A stretch of DNA of 64,000 nucleotides from Burkholderia latens (GCF_902499045.1 NZ_CABVPL010000002.1:186001-250000); one strand, 5' to 3'. Shown: positions 1 to 8,340, numbered from the stretch's first letter. Made by a program: numbers and translations. The notes: a model not told the origin generated them from the letters alone.

Positions 1-107
1 CACGATCGCGTGCCGATGCAGCAGCGACCACGAACGGGGAAACGAAGAACGGAACGGATGGAAACAAACGACCACGCCGATCCGCGAACGCGATCGGCTC
101 GACGGCG

Positions 108-314
108 TCAGGCCGTCATCGCGTAGTCATACTCGGCGCGCGCGCGCTGACCGGCGGCGTACGCGTCGGCTTCGCCGCGGAAGCCTTCCGTACTGAATGC
201 GACGACTTTCACACCGACGCCGGACGCCCGTTTCACCGTCAGCGCCCATTGCCATCCACCGTCTTGTTCGAAGACGTGCAGCGAGGGTTCCAGGGATGGG
301 TCCAGTACGGTCAC
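108..314 (-). CDS. Small conserved-type hypothetical protein (68 aa)
   Basis: I do not recognise this protein. The frame stays open upstream to a TTG at 410, but a GTG at 312-314 is preceded by AGGAG at good spacing, so I take that start. The product would be soluble, with no signal peptide or membrane segment: an N-terminal half with alternating hydrophobic residues, then a charged Ala/Arg-rich tail ending EYDYAMTA. Codon use looks like that of the neighbouring Burkholderia genes. No operon partner is visible; the next gene, alkB-like, lies 318 bp away on the same strand. Confidence 0.5.
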   Translation of the reverse strand: MTVLDPSLEPSLHVFEQDGGWQWALTVKRASGVGVKVVAFSTEGFRGEADAYAAGQRARAEYDYAMTA

Positions 315-632
315 GGATATGCTCCTGCCCGGCGCGCCGGCCTGCGCGCGGGCATGTCGTAAATATGTGCCGGCTCGCGGCACGTTTCGGTCATTCGATA
401 GTTTAGACAAGGAATGTTGCGACGCACCATCAGGGCTTACACTTGCCTATCGAAACCGGGCGGTCGATCGCATACCTCGCGAATCCATATGCCGCCGGCC
501 TTCCCGGCCCATTCCACTGCACTTTTCATACGGCGTGCGGCAACGTGCCACATGGACACCGAATTGCTCGGCTCGGCCGCAAAAGGGGCGCGGCCCCGGG
601 CGCCCGGGTGAAGCGATCGGCGTCGCCGACGA

Positions 633-1235
633 TCAGCGGCTCGCCGCCGACACCACCCGCCTGAACGTCAGATTGACGCGCTCGCCGTGCACGGCCGGCG
701 CCTTCGGCACGCGGTGCTGCCATTCGGCCTGCGTGCGGCCGCGCATCACCAGCAGGCTGCCGTGCGTCAGCCGGTACGCATGCACGACGCCGGTCACACG
801 ATGACGCAGGTCGAACACGCGCATCGCGCCAAGGCTCACCGACGCGATCACCGGCGCGTCGCCGAGCTCCGGCTCGTTGTCCGCATGCCAGCCGAGGCTG
901 TCCTGCCCGTTGCGGTAACGATTCAGCAGCACGCTGTTGAAACAGGCGCCGCAGGTTGCCTCGACCGCGCGCTTCAGTTCGAGTACGGTCGGCGTCCACG
1001 GCGCGGGCACGTTGCGGATTCCCGAATACACGTACACGGCGTCCGGCTCGCCCTGCCACGCGGTGAGCCGCGGCAGCGGAATGCGGCCGCGCGGCGTGCG
1101 GATCGTGTCCTGCCGCCACGCGACTTCGCCGATCAGCGCGGCCAGCACGCGATCGGCGTCGGACGATCCGAGCCAGTCCGGGTACCAATCCACGTCGGGC
1201 ACGGGTGCATCGGCAAAAAGATCGGGCGTCGACAT
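633..1235 (-). CDS. AlkB-type 2-oxoglutarate/Fe(II)-dependent dioxygenase
   Basis: The family removes alkyl damage from nucleic-acid bases by oxidative demethylation, using Fe(II) and 2-oxoglutarate. The signature elements are visible: the iron-binding HxD in WHADNEPELG, the distal His in WQHRVPK, and the 2-oxoglutarate-binding Arg in RVNLTFRR near the C-terminus. At about 200 residues it has the length of the short AlkB2-like bacterial homologues. The open frame extends to 1292, but the segment before MSTPDLFAD reads like leader, so I start at 1235; the Shine-Dalgarno is weak and the start uncertain. It appears monocistronic. Assignment to the superfamily is firm; the exact substrate (DNA or RNA) cannot be told. 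Confidence 0.88.
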   Translation of the reverse strand: MSTPDLFADAPVPDVDWYPDWLGSSDADRVLAALIGEVAWRQDTIRTPRGRIPLPRLTAWQGEPDAVYVYSGIRNVPAPWTPTVLELKRAVEATCGACFNSVLLNRYRNGQDSLGWHADNEPELGDAPVIASVSLGAMRVFDLRHRVTGVVHAYRLTHGSLLVMRGRTQAEWQHRVPKAPAVHGERVNLTFRRVVSAASR

Positions 1236-1439
1236 GGCGGAATCAGGCAAAAAATGAACGGTGCGGACGGGCCATGTCTGCATGGTAGCCACCGGCGACG
1301 CGCACCGCCATGCGCTGTCATTCCGGCAATCGGCACGCGGGTGCGGATGAAGCGCGCCGCTACGCCGCGGTTGATCGACGCGATCAAATTCGGTCTGACG
1401 TCGATGAGCACAAGCCCCGCACGCATCGCCCGATGCGTG

Positions 1440-2588
1440 CTATCGGCCGCGCGTCAACCGGATCAGCGTGATTTCGGACGGCACGCCGAAGCGGTTCGGC
1501 GGTCCCCAGTAGCCGGTGCCGCGGCTGGTGTAGAGCCACATCGCGCCGAACCGGTCCAGCCCGCCGATCACCGGCTGCTGCAGACGCACGAACGGCGGCC
1601 ACGGGAGAAACTGGCCGCCGTGCGTATGGCCGGACAACTGCACGGTGAAACCCGCGCGGCTCGCCGCTTCCGCACTGCGCGGCTGGTGCGCGAGCAGGAT
1701 TTTCGTCGTGACGTCGCGCGGTGCGCCGGCCAGTGCCCGTTCCGGGTCGCTGCGATGCGCGGGATCGAATCCGCCGGCCGTGAAGTCGGTGACGCCCGCG
1801 AGCACCGCGCGCGCACCGTCGTGCTCGATCACCACGTGCTCGTTCAGCAGCACCTTCAACCCGATCCGGCGGAATTCGTCGATCCACGCGTGCGCGCCGG
1901 CGTAATACTCGTGGTTGCCCGTCACGAGAAAGCTGCCGTGGCGCGAGCGCATCTGGCCGAGCGGCGCCGTGTGTTCGCGCAGCCGCTTGACGGAGCCATC
2001 GACCACGTCGCCCGTCACGACGACGAGATCGGCGTCCAGCGCATTGACCGCGCGCACGATCCGCTCGATGTACGGCCGCTTGATCGTCGGCCCGACGTGG
2101 ATGTCCGACAGTTGCACGATCGTGAGTCCGTCGAGCGCGGCAGGCAGCCCGTCGACCGGAATCGACACGCGCTTGACCGCGGCCGTGCGGCGCGCGCCGA
2201 CGAAGCCGATCGCAGTGACCAGCACCGCACCGGCCAGCACGCCGAGCGCGGTGTCGGACGCCGCACCGCTCCATGCGCCGTCGTGGCCTAGATGCCGCCA
2301 CGCGACCACACCGAGCAGCACCGGCTCGCGCAGGAACGTCAGCACCAGCAGCGACGAAAAGAACCCCATCGCGAGCGAGCCGGCCCAGCCGACGAGCGTC
2401 GCGGGCCAGCCTTCATCGAAGCGGCGCGAGAACATGCCGACCGGAATCAGCACGACGAAACTCGCGAGCACGAGCGCCGCGATCGTGCGCGCGAGCGGCG
2501 ACGCGAACGCGTCGGGGACGATCCGCAGCCCGACATACAGATGGAACAGCACGCCGATTGCAATGAACCGGACAAAGAAACTTCGCAT
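1440..2588 (-). CDS. Membrane-anchored calcineurin-like metallophosphoesterase (YkuE/YaeI-like)
   Basis: This 382-residue protein has an N-terminal region of four or so hydrophobic helices (residues about 1-135) followed by a metallophosphoesterase domain. The metal-ligand motifs occur in order: DIHVG, GDVVDG, GNHEYY, a His in LLAHQP, and GHTHGGQ. Homologues of this layout sit in the inner membrane and hydrolyse phosphoesters; some act on lipid-A precursors or UDP-diacylglucosamine-like substrates, but nothing here fixes the substrate. The start codon has a good GAGGACGAG ribosome-binding site. It is transcribed alone; the upstream intergenic region holds the 9-bp repeat array. Confidence 0.85.
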   Translation of the reverse strand: MRSFFVRFIAIGVLFHLYVGLRIVPDAFASPLARTIAALVLASFVVLIPVGMFSRRFDEGWPATLVGWAGSLAMGFFSSLLVLTFLREPVLLGVVAWRHLGHDGAWSGAASDTALGVLAGAVLVTAIGFVGARRTAAVKRVSIPVDGLPAALDGLTIVQLSDIHVGPTIKRPYIERIVRAVNALDADLVVVTGDVVDGSVKRLREHTAPLGQMRSRHGSFLVTGNHEYYAGAHAWIDEFRRIGLKVLLNEHVVIEHDGARAVLAGVTDFTAGGFDPAHRSDPERALAGAPRDVTTKILLAHQPRSAEAASRAGFTVQLSGHTHGGQFLPWPPFVRLQQPVIGGLDRFGAMWLYTSRGTGYWGPPNRFGVPSEITLIRLTRGR

Positions 2589-2791
2589 GGAAACTCGTCC
2601 TCGTTGCGATACCGCTTCCGCGCTGCGTCGCGCGAGGCGGTGACGAAAGGTGTCGTCATGCCGCGCGCCACGGGTCGCGCCCTACGCAGGATGGTACACA
2701 GATACCGGCCGGAACGACGGTCGTGCCCTGCGGCAGGCGCTGCGAGCACTCGCACGGTGAACGGTTGCCGGCGGGCTGGTTGGTTGTCGAG

Positions 2792-2944
2792 TTGGTCGCA
2801 TTAGTCGCATTAGTCGCATTGGTCGCATTGGTCGGATTGGTCGCGTGGGTCGCGTGGGTCGCGTCGGTCGCGTCGGTCGCGTCGGTCGCGTCGGTCGCGT
2901 CGGTCGCGTCGGTCGCGTCGGTCGCGTCAGTTGCGTTGGTCGCA
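2792..2944. repeat. 17-unit 9-bp tandem repeat (TYGGTCGCG-like)
   Basis: Seventeen consecutive 9-bp units were counted by eye. Seven are exact copies of TCGGTCGCG (2864-2926); the outer units vary at one to three positions (TTGGTCGCA, TTAGTCGCA, TGGGTCGCG). The unit is a multiple of three, so open frames run through it in several phases and give artificial Thr-Arg-Pro or Val-Ala-Ser repeats. I see no gene using them. The rest of 2589-3311 holds nothing coding that I can support apart from the palindrome at 3211-3233. Confidence 0.9.
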
Positions 2945-3210
2945 TGATGCGTGATGCGGGACGTCCGCGCCGTCGCGACCTCTTCCCCGCGGCGGCGCGG
3001 ACGTTCGCGGCCGGCGGCCAGCGCGGTTGACGCGCATGCGGGCGGCCCACTAGAATGCCGCCCATTCTTCCTTCAGGAACCATCGTGGACAGTTGCAGCA
3101 CTCCGTTGCGTGCGCCGCTTGCCGCCTGAACGCCTGTCCGACGCAGTCCTCCTGCCGCGGCTCGCGTTCCGCGAGCCCGCACGCCGCCCGTTTCACATTG
3201 AATGACGCAT

Positions 3211-3233
3211 TCGCGCGGTACAGTACCGCGCGA
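3211..3233. promoter_or_regulatory. Perfect 11-bp inverted repeat upstream of the MgtC-family gene
   Basis: TCGCGCGGTAC and its exact reverse complement are separated by one A. The palindrome lies about 79 bp before the mgtC-like start. There is no T-run after it, so it is not an intrinsic terminator. Its position fits an operator or a leader hairpin; no known factor is assigned. Confidence 0.45.
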
Positions 3234-3311
3234 TGACGGCCATGGTGCCGCGCGCGGCCTCGCGCCGCCGCGACGCGGGCCGTCAGGCGCGCCTTGCACG
3301 GCAGGACACTC

Positions 3312-4019
3312 ATGACTTTCGATTTCGCACTTCGTCTTTTCACCGCGTTCGCCTGCGGCGTCGCGATCGGCCTCGAACGCCAGATGCGGCAACGCACGGC
3401 CGGCCTGCGCACCATCACGCTCGTCGCGAGCGGCGCGTGCCTGTTCGTCACGCTCGGCGTGCTGACCGGCAACGGCGTGGCCGGCGTCACTCAGATCGCC
3501 GCGTACGTCGTATCCGGCGTCGGCTTTCTCGGCGGCGGCGTGATCATGCGCGACAAGGGCTCGATCCAGGGGATCAACACGGCCGCGACGCTGTGGTGCT
3601 CGGCCGCCGTCGGCGTGCTGGCCGGCTCAGGCCATTACGTGCCTGCACTGGCCGGCACCGGCGTCGTGCTGCTCACCAACACGGTGCTGCGCGGCGTCAG
3701 CCAGACGATCAACGCGACGCCCGTGTCGAACGCCGATCTCGTGCGCGAATACCAGATCACCGTGATCTGCGTGGCCGCCGACGAGGTGCACATCCGCACG
3801 CTGCTGTCGAATTCGATGTACGCGAAACCATTGTCGTTCCAGAGCCTCACGAGCGAGGACGTACCCGAGCAGCCGGACCGGCTGAAGGTGACGGCGACGC
3901 TGAAGCTGCATCCGAAGGATCAGCAGAAGCTCGAGCAGATCGCGAGCCGGATGAGCATGGAGAAGAGCATTTCCAGCGTGAGCTGGACCGCGAAGGAAGC
4001 GGAGCCGATGATGGAGTGA
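3312..4019 (+). CDS. MgtC/SapB family membrane protein
   Basis: This is an inner-membrane protein of 235 residues with four to five hydrophobic helices, then a soluble C-terminal domain from about residue 145. The family hallmark is present: LERQMRQRTAGLRT near the N-terminus, then GFLGGGVIMRDKGSIQGINT with TAATLW after it. MgtC proteins support intracellular survival and growth at low magnesium and restrain F1Fo ATP synthase in Salmonella; that role is inferred from the family. I start at MTFDFALRLF rather than 18 bp upstream because the family begins there. It converges on cepR with a 37-bp gap. Confidence 0.85.
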   Translation: MTFDFALRLFTAFACGVAIGLERQMRQRTAGLRTITLVASGACLFVTLGVLTGNGVAGVTQIAAYVVSGVGFLGGGVIMRDKGSIQGINTAATLWCSAAVGVLAGSGHYVPALAGTGVVLLTNTVLRGVSQTINATPVSNADLVREYQITVICVAADEVHIRTLLSNSMYAKPLSFQSLTSEDVPEQPDRLKVTATLKLHPKDQQKLEQIASRMSMEKSISSVSWTAKEAEPMME

Positions 4020-4056
4020 GCGGCGGCGGCCCGGCCGCACCGTTTCCGGCCGCCCG

Positions 4057-4776
4057 TCAGGGCGCGTCGATGAGCCCGGCCGAGATCGCCTTGACCACCG
4101 CCTGGACCTTGTTGGTCGCGGCGAGTTTCTCGAGGATGTTGTTCACGTGGAAGTTGACCGTGCGCTCCGAGATGCTCAGTATCTGGCCGATCTCGCACGC
4201 CGTCTTGCCTTCCGCCGTCCAGCACAGCACCTCGCGCTCGCGCGCGGTCAGCGTGACGCTCGCCTCGGGCGACAGCTTCGGCACCATGAAGCGGCTCATC
4301 AGCGAATGCGACAGGTTCGCGAGCCAGTTGGTCTGCAGCGTCAGCATGTTGATTTCGGCCGGCGTGAGCCGGTCTGCATGACGCGCGATGCTCAGCAGGC
4401 CGAACGCGCCGCGCGCCGCCCAACTCGACTGCGCGACGCCCACCGACAGCCCGTAGTCGCGCGCATCCTGCCACAGCGGACACGGATCGATCTGGTCGAC
4501 GTCCGGCCAGACGATCATGTTGGTGCTCAGCGCGCCGTCGCGAACCGTCGAGTCGATCTCGATGTAGTTCTGCGCCTGATAGTGCGCCATCCAGCCATCC
4601 GGATAGGTATTGAAGATCGCGACCGCCGGCTTCGACACGGGCAGCGGCACGCGAATGCCGTAACAGCAATATTCGAAGCCCAGGCGTTTAGAATAGGCGG
4701 CGATCCGCTGGAAGAGCTGCTGCTCGTCTTCCGCGGCACTGAACTGTTGGTAGGCATCCTGCCAGCGCAATTCCAT
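4057..4776 (-). CDS. cepR: CepR, LuxR-type N-acyl-homoserine-lactone-responsive regulator
   Basis: This is recognised at the sequence level as CepR of the Burkholderia cepacia complex (239 residues, the usual length). Residues about 10-160 form the autoinducer-binding domain, with the conserved aromatic/acidic pocket residues in CCYGIRVPLP, DGWMAHY and the YIEID stretch. The C-terminal LuxR helix-turn-helix (about 172-235) starts LTAREREVL and contains GKTACEIGQIL and ISERTVNFHV. CepR binds N-octanoyl-homoserine lactone made by CepI and controls many virulence and adhesion genes. It is divergent from the rsaM-like gene, and a cep box lies in the shared 73-bp region, 22 bp from its start. Confidence 0.97.
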   Translation of the reverse strand: MELRWQDAYQQFSAAEDEQQLFQRIAAYSKRLGFEYCCYGIRVPLPVSKPAVAIFNTYPDGWMAHYQAQNYIEIDSTVRDGALSTNMIVWPDVDQIDPCPLWQDARDYGLSVGVAQSSWAARGAFGLLSIARHADRLTPAEINMLTLQTNWLANLSHSLMSRFMVPKLSPEASVTLTAREREVLCWTAEGKTACEIGQILSISERTVNFHVNNILEKLAATNKVQAVVKAISAGLIDAP

Positions 4777-4797
4777 TCTTTCTCCGACAACGTCACG

Positions 4798-4813
4798 CTG
4801 TCATACCTGTCAG
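4798..4813. promoter_or_regulatory. cep box between cepR and the rsaM-like gene
   Basis: CTGTCATACCTGTCAG is an imperfect dyad with the CTGT...CAG ends of CepR-binding boxes, like the one before cepI. It sits 22 bp from the cepR start and 37 bp from the divergent rsaM-like start. One site could therefore serve negative autoregulation of cepR and activation of the divergent gene. That double role is inference. Confidence 0.65.
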
Positions 4814-4849
4814 GTGCCAGCACCGGTTGGGGGCTGATACATTCCGCGC

Positions 4850-5293
4850 ATGACTTCACCTTTGTTGCATCCGGTCCGCGGCCCGTCTCCGGACGGCTAC
4901 GTGCGCCTGTCCGAAAGCGCACTGGCCGCGCTCGCGCTCGACCATGTCGCGAGCGGCCTCGATGCATCGCTGCTCGCGGAACTGCGCGACAGCGCCATCG
5001 ACGCGCGCCTGGCAGGCTATACCGAATGGCACCGCCCGGCCAGCGCCGGCGTCGCTTACGTGACGGTCGGCTGGGACTGGTATCTCGAGCGCGCGACGGG
5101 CGCGTTCGTCATCGCGGGCGGCGACGTCCGCAGCAACATCATGGCCGTCGACGCCGCGGGCGCCGACCTCGGCATGTTCCGCACCGCCGCCGCGCTCGTC
5201 GCGCGGCTCGCCTGTGTCGACTGGCCCGCGGCGGTCGCGTCGGCACTCGCCGGCCGCGACGGTGCCTATCATGCCGGTCCGACGCTCCAGTGA
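4850..5293 (+). CDS. rsaM: RsaM-like quorum-sensing modulator (DUF4902 family)
   Basis: This 147-residue soluble protein lies between cepR and cepI, the conserved position of the rsaM-like gene in Burkholderia (between cepR and cepI in B. cenocepacia). The family has no recognisable DNA-binding motif and a fold of its own. Its members lower or balance homoserine-lactone signalling, and loss usually raises AHL output. Visible features are the segment VRLSESALAALALDH near the N-terminus and the aromatic YVTVGWDWYLERATGAF near residues 70-86. It shares its promoter region with cepR and likely responds to CepR through the box at 4798. The name rests on context and remembered sequence. Confidence 0.85.
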   Translation: MTSPLLHPVRGPSPDGYVRLSESALAALALDHVASGLDASLLAELRDSAIDARLAGYTEWHRPASAGVAYVTVGWDWYLERATGAFVIAGGDVRSNIMAVDAAGADLGMFRTAAALVARLACVDWPAAVASALAGRDGAYHAGPTLQ

Positions 5294-5423
5294 CAACCGG
5301 CCACGCTTTCGTCTGACATTTCCACAAGACTGGCGCTCTTTATAAGCAAAAGCCGAGCGTATTTCAATCCCGCCGATCAAGAAACCGTTACCACCGGTCA
5401 AATCGCATCGGCCGATCGTCACC

Positions 5424-5441
5424 CTGTAAGAGTTACCAGTT
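5424..5441 (+). promoter_or_regulatory. cep box upstream of cepI
   Basis: CTGTAAGAGTTACCAGTT matches the known cepI lux-type box, an imperfect inverted repeat bound by CepR with its AHL. It lies 62 bp before the cepI start, in the 209-bp gap after the rsaM-like gene. It explains positive autoinduction of cepI. Confidence 0.92.
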
Positions 5442-5502
5442 ACCGCCTCCTCGGGACGCGCGATGTAATGCGTGCATACCAAAGAACCAATCCGAGGACA
5501 CC

Positions 5503-6111
5503 ATGCGGACCTTCGTTCACGAGGAAGGGCGGTTGCCGTACGAACTTGCAGCGGATCTCGGGCGCTACCGGCGCCGTGTATTCGTCGAACAGCTCGGCTG
5601 GGCGCTGCCGTCGGCGAACGAAAGCTTCGAGCGCGACGAGTTCGATCGCGACGATACCGTCTACGTGTTCGCGAGAAACGCCCGCGGCGACATGTGCGGA
5701 TGTGCGCGACTGCTGCCGACGACGCGCCCGTATCTGCTGAAGTCGCTGTTCGCCGACCTGATCGCCGAAGACGTCGCGCTGCCGCAATCGGCTGCCGTCT
5801 GGGAGCTGTCGCGGTTTGCGGCCACCGGCGACGAACACGGCGCGGGAAACGCCGAGTGGGCCGTCCGCCCGATGCTCGCCGCCGTCGTCGAATGCGCGGC
5901 GCAGCTGGGTGCGCGGCAGCTGATCGGCGTGACCTTCGCGAGCATGGAGCGGCTGTTCCGCCGGATCGGTGTGCACGCGCACCGCGCAGGGCCGCCCAGG
6001 CAGGTGGACGGTCGTCTGGTGGTCGCGTGCTGGATCGACATCGATCCGCAAACGTTTGCCGCACTTGGAATCGAGCCGGGACGGGCCGCCCGGGAAGCCA
6101 TCGCCGCCTGA
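5503..6111 (+). CDS. cepI: CepI, N-acyl-homoserine lactone synthase
   Basis: CepI makes mainly N-octanoyl-homoserine lactone (and some C6) from S-adenosylmethionine and acyl-ACP. The 202-residue length is standard. The invariant LuxI-family residues can be placed: Arg24, Phe27 and Trp33 in RYRRRVFVEQLGW, Asp45 and Asp48, Arg69, and Glu101/Arg104 in ELSRFA. The start is preceded by GAGGA. The gene follows its own cep box and is 52 bp ahead of a gene on the same strand that may be co-transcribed. With CepR and the RsaM-like protein it forms a complete quorum-sensing module. Confidence 0.97.
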   Translation: MRTFVHEEGRLPYELAADLGRYRRRVFVEQLGWALPSANESFERDEFDRDDTVYVFARNARGDMCGCARLLPTTRPYLLKSLFADLIAEDVALPQSAAVWELSRFAATGDEHGAGNAEWAVRPMLAAVVECAAQLGARQLIGVTFASMERLFRRIGVHAHRAGPPRQVDGRLVVACWIDIDPQTFAALGIEPGRAAREAIAA

Positions 6112-6163
6112 GCCGGAACGCGCGTAGTCCGGCCGGGCGGCATCGTAACGAAGGAGAAATACC

Positions 6164-6919
6164 GTGGACCAGTCTCAGGTCTTTCGCGCGATGATGCCCG
6201 GGTTGACTAGCGCCGGCGGTGCCCGCATCGCGGTCGCCTACCCGTCGTTTCCGCGGCCGCTGCCGCTCGTGCGGCTCGATCGCCGCGGGCTCGTGTTCCG
6301 CGCTGCCGGTGCCGCGCCGCTCGTATGCGGGCTGCCGCGTGCAGCCACGCTGCTGGCTGCCGATGAGCCGCTCTGCTCGCTGCGTCTCGTGATCCGCGAC
6401 GTCGCCGCGGCCGGCGGCGGCCAGCACGATCTGACGATGCAGCCGTCCGGCGCCGCCGGCGACGAGTTGCTGTGGCACGCGCTGCGAGAGCGCGAACCGT
6501 ACCGCCGGATCCGCGAGCCGCTCGCGCCCGTCGATGCGGCCATCGCACCGAATGGCGCGCCGGCGGCTGCCGACGTCCCGCGGCCGTCGCGCAGTGCGGC
6601 GTTCCGTCTGCGTTGCCACAGCGATGCGCTGTTCTTCGCCGACTGGCTCGAATATCACTTCGACGAGCTGCGCGCGCTGTCACAGCAGCGCGGGCCGCAA
6701 TTGCAGCTCAACGAGTTGCAGCGGCAGGTAGCCGACGACGAGGTCGGCGTGCGCTTCGTCTACGACATCGACGGGCACGCGACACGCCATGTACTGAACG
6801 ATTGCGCGCGCGAGGCGTGCGCGTGGATCGAGAGCGAGATGCGCGACAAGTATGCGGTACCGGTTGCGCAGGAGCGGTTCGGCGGGTATGCCGCGCATGC
6901 ACGTGCGGGTGGCTTGTGA
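6164..6919 (+). CDS. Hypothetical protein downstream of cepI (251 aa)
   Basis: A hypothetical gene usually follows cepI in the B. cepacia complex, and I take this to be it; its function is unknown. An AAGGAG ribosome-binding site precedes the start at good spacing, and the 52-bp gap suggests read-through from cepI and hence quorum control. The first half (to about residue 140) is Pro/Ala/Arg-rich. The second half looks like a folded helical domain, with HSDALFFADWLEYHFDELRAL and a DIDGHATRHVLNDCAREAC segment. There is no signal peptide or membrane helix. I cannot assign a family. Confidence 0.75.
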   Translation: MDQSQVFRAMMPGLTSAGGARIAVAYPSFPRPLPLVRLDRRGLVFRAAGAAPLVCGLPRAATLLAADEPLCSLRLVIRDVAAAGGGQHDLTMQPSGAAGDELLWHALREREPYRRIREPLAPVDAAIAPNGAPAAADVPRPSRSAAFRLRCHSDALFFADWLEYHFDELRALSQQRGPQLQLNELQRQVADDEVGVRFVYDIDGHATRHVLNDCAREACAWIESEMRDKYAVPVAQERFGGYAAHARAGGL

Positions 6920-7083
6920 CGACGAAGTCAGCCGTGCAACCGGCTGTGGTTTTGCAGCGGCCGGCGGGACGCCGGCACGGATCAACGACGCGTTGCGCGC
7001 CCTTGCGGCAAAAAGCCGCCGACGCTGCGTTGCACAATTACAACTAGGGCTTGCCATCCCTCGGGTTTTCCCTTAAAGTTGCA

Positions 7084-7141
7084 GCTGTCTCCTCCATGTC
7101 TCCAAACATGGATTCAGCCCGCTCCAGTAGCGGGCTTTTTC
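7084..7141 (+). ncRNA. Candidate double-hairpin small RNA with anti-Shine-Dalgarno motifs
   Basis: Two stem-loops lie in tandem: CCATGT/ACATGG (7094-7111) and AGCCCGCT/AGCGGGCT (7116-7136), the second followed by a T-run. A plausible promoter precedes them: TTGCCA at 7051-7056 and TTAAAG at 7073-7078 with a 16-bp spacer. TCTCCTCC (7088-7095) and a second TCTCC reaching into the first loop (7099-7103) are complementary to ribosome-binding sites. This layout resembles the short double-hairpin sRNAs reported in Burkholderia. The transcript and its ends are inferred. The rest of 6920-7365 contains no gene I can support. Confidence 0.5.
7116..7140 (+). terminator. Intrinsic terminator
   Basis: An 8-bp GC-rich stem with a 5-nt loop (CCAGT) is followed directly by TTTT on the plus strand. 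It ends either the candidate sRNA or a long transcript from the cepI operon, whose last stop is about 200 bp upstream. Confidence 0.8.
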
Positions 7142-7365
7142 TTGCCCGCAAGAAATTATAGGGGCCATATCTCCCTATCTGCTTGCGGCGCTCGCGTTCA
7201 CATCCGTAGAAGCAGATCAGGGCAAGTACCAGCGCGAGCAGTACGCAGGGCGCCGCGTGCGCGACAAACGCCGCATTCCATAGCAGTGCATGTCCGCGCG
7301 ACCGCATGGGCCCCGAAGTGGATGCGAAAATCAGCAACCCGTCCCGAGCCCTGAGCAGTTCAATA

Positions 7366-8340
7366 TCACGCGGGAGGAATCGGTGGAACCAGCGAAACCG
7401 GATCAACTGGCGGATCCGCAATTTGCGGAGGCACAACCATCTGATCATTTTTGTCATAGACGAACGTAGCCTCGTCTGACCGCGATGACGGAAGCGTTAT
7501 CCGGATGATGGGTACGATGCGCTTCGAGGCTTGCTGGTAATCCACTTGGTCACCTTGGGCGCCTTTGAGTCCATTTGTGCGACCTGCAAGATAGAAAAAT
7601 GCCATGATTGGCAGCTTCTCAGGGATATCTTGCTCCCATGTAGCCAAACGCAGCTCATTTTGCTCGTGCATGGATTCTTCGCCGATCAATGCCATTGCCT
7701 CAATGCTGGTTTTGAAAATCGCGGCGGTCGCTGGGGCGCCGTGATGTACATCGAAGCCACATTGGTGTGCGTGCTTATTGCCACTTGTGCTGCGGTAGTG
7801 TGAAAGCCATTCCGAAGCAGTTGAAATGCCTCGCGCCTGACATGGACCGCTGTCAGTCGGAAAAGAGTTATCCGCGCCGCATCCTTTGTCCACTCGATTT
7901 TCAGTGTTGGCGTCGATCGGGAATGAGCATAGAACTTCGGGCTCAATGACATTCGGCTTTATATTATACCTATAAGGAACGAAAATTAACCCATTACTGT
8001 ACCCATAAGCCAGTTTGCTGAATTTCGAATCTTTTCGAAGATAGGAGAACGAGACTCCTCCACTCACAACGGAAGCGGGACTCGGGTTCCACGAGTGGTA
8101 CTGAGACGAATGCATGGTCCCGCGAAGCATTACCCCGGAACAGCGAAACGCTGGGTTTGTCGCACTACCGCAATCTCCGGCCAGATTATTGTAATTGTCC
8201 GTGAGCTGTTGTGCGACCTTGTTGCCAGCGACTCCGACAAGCGCGACCGAGCCACTTTCGCCCGAGTATGCGCGGGCGAGTGAGATCCCAGCGAGGGAAG
8301 ACGCCATTACCATCAAGATACAAAACGATTTTAATTTCAT
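7366..8340 (-). CDS. Halovibrin HvnA/HvnC-like secreted protein (copy 1)
   Basis: A signal peptide is present (MKLKSFCILMVMASSLAG... ARA), so I start at 8340 rather than at the upstream end of the open frame. The roughly 300-residue mature part contains PAFRCSGVMLRGT, YHSWNPSPAS and GGVSFSYLRKDSKFSKLA, which I associate with the halovibrin family. Founding members in Vibrio fischeri are secreted ADP-ribosyltransferases; that activity here is inference from memory. Six or more cysteines could form disulfides. The end (about residues 305-324) is a Pro-rich tail. The paralogue at 12663-13574 shares the same motifs, and the two flank the smaller trimeric adhesin. Confidence 0.6.
   Translation of the reverse strand: MKLKSFCILMVMASSLAGISLARAYSGESGSVALVGVAGNKVAQQLTDNYNNLAGDCGSATNPAFRCSGVMLRGTMHSSQYHSWNPSPASVVSGGVSFSYLRKDSKFSKLAYGYSNGLIFVPYRYNIKPNVIEPEVLCSFPIDANTENRVDKGCGADNSFPTDSGPCQARGISTASEWLSHYRSTSGNKHAHQCGFDVHHGAPATAAIFKTSIEAMALIGEESMHEQNELRLATWEQDIPEKLPIMAFFYLAGRTNGLKGAQGDQVDYQQASKRIVPIIRITLPSSRSDEATFVYDKNDQMVVPPQIADPPVDPVSLVPPIPPA

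Noticed and set aside
2792-2944. Possible CRISPR array
   Set aside because: The units are contiguous 9-mers without spacers.
2682-3392. Minus-strand frame with Thr-Arg-Pro repeats
   Set aside because: It is only the translation of the 9-bp tandem repeat extended at both ends; no family or ribosome-binding site.
7044-7457. Minus-strand 137-residue frame
   Set aside because: It overlaps the end of the halovibrin-like gene and runs through the plus-strand terminator; no homology.
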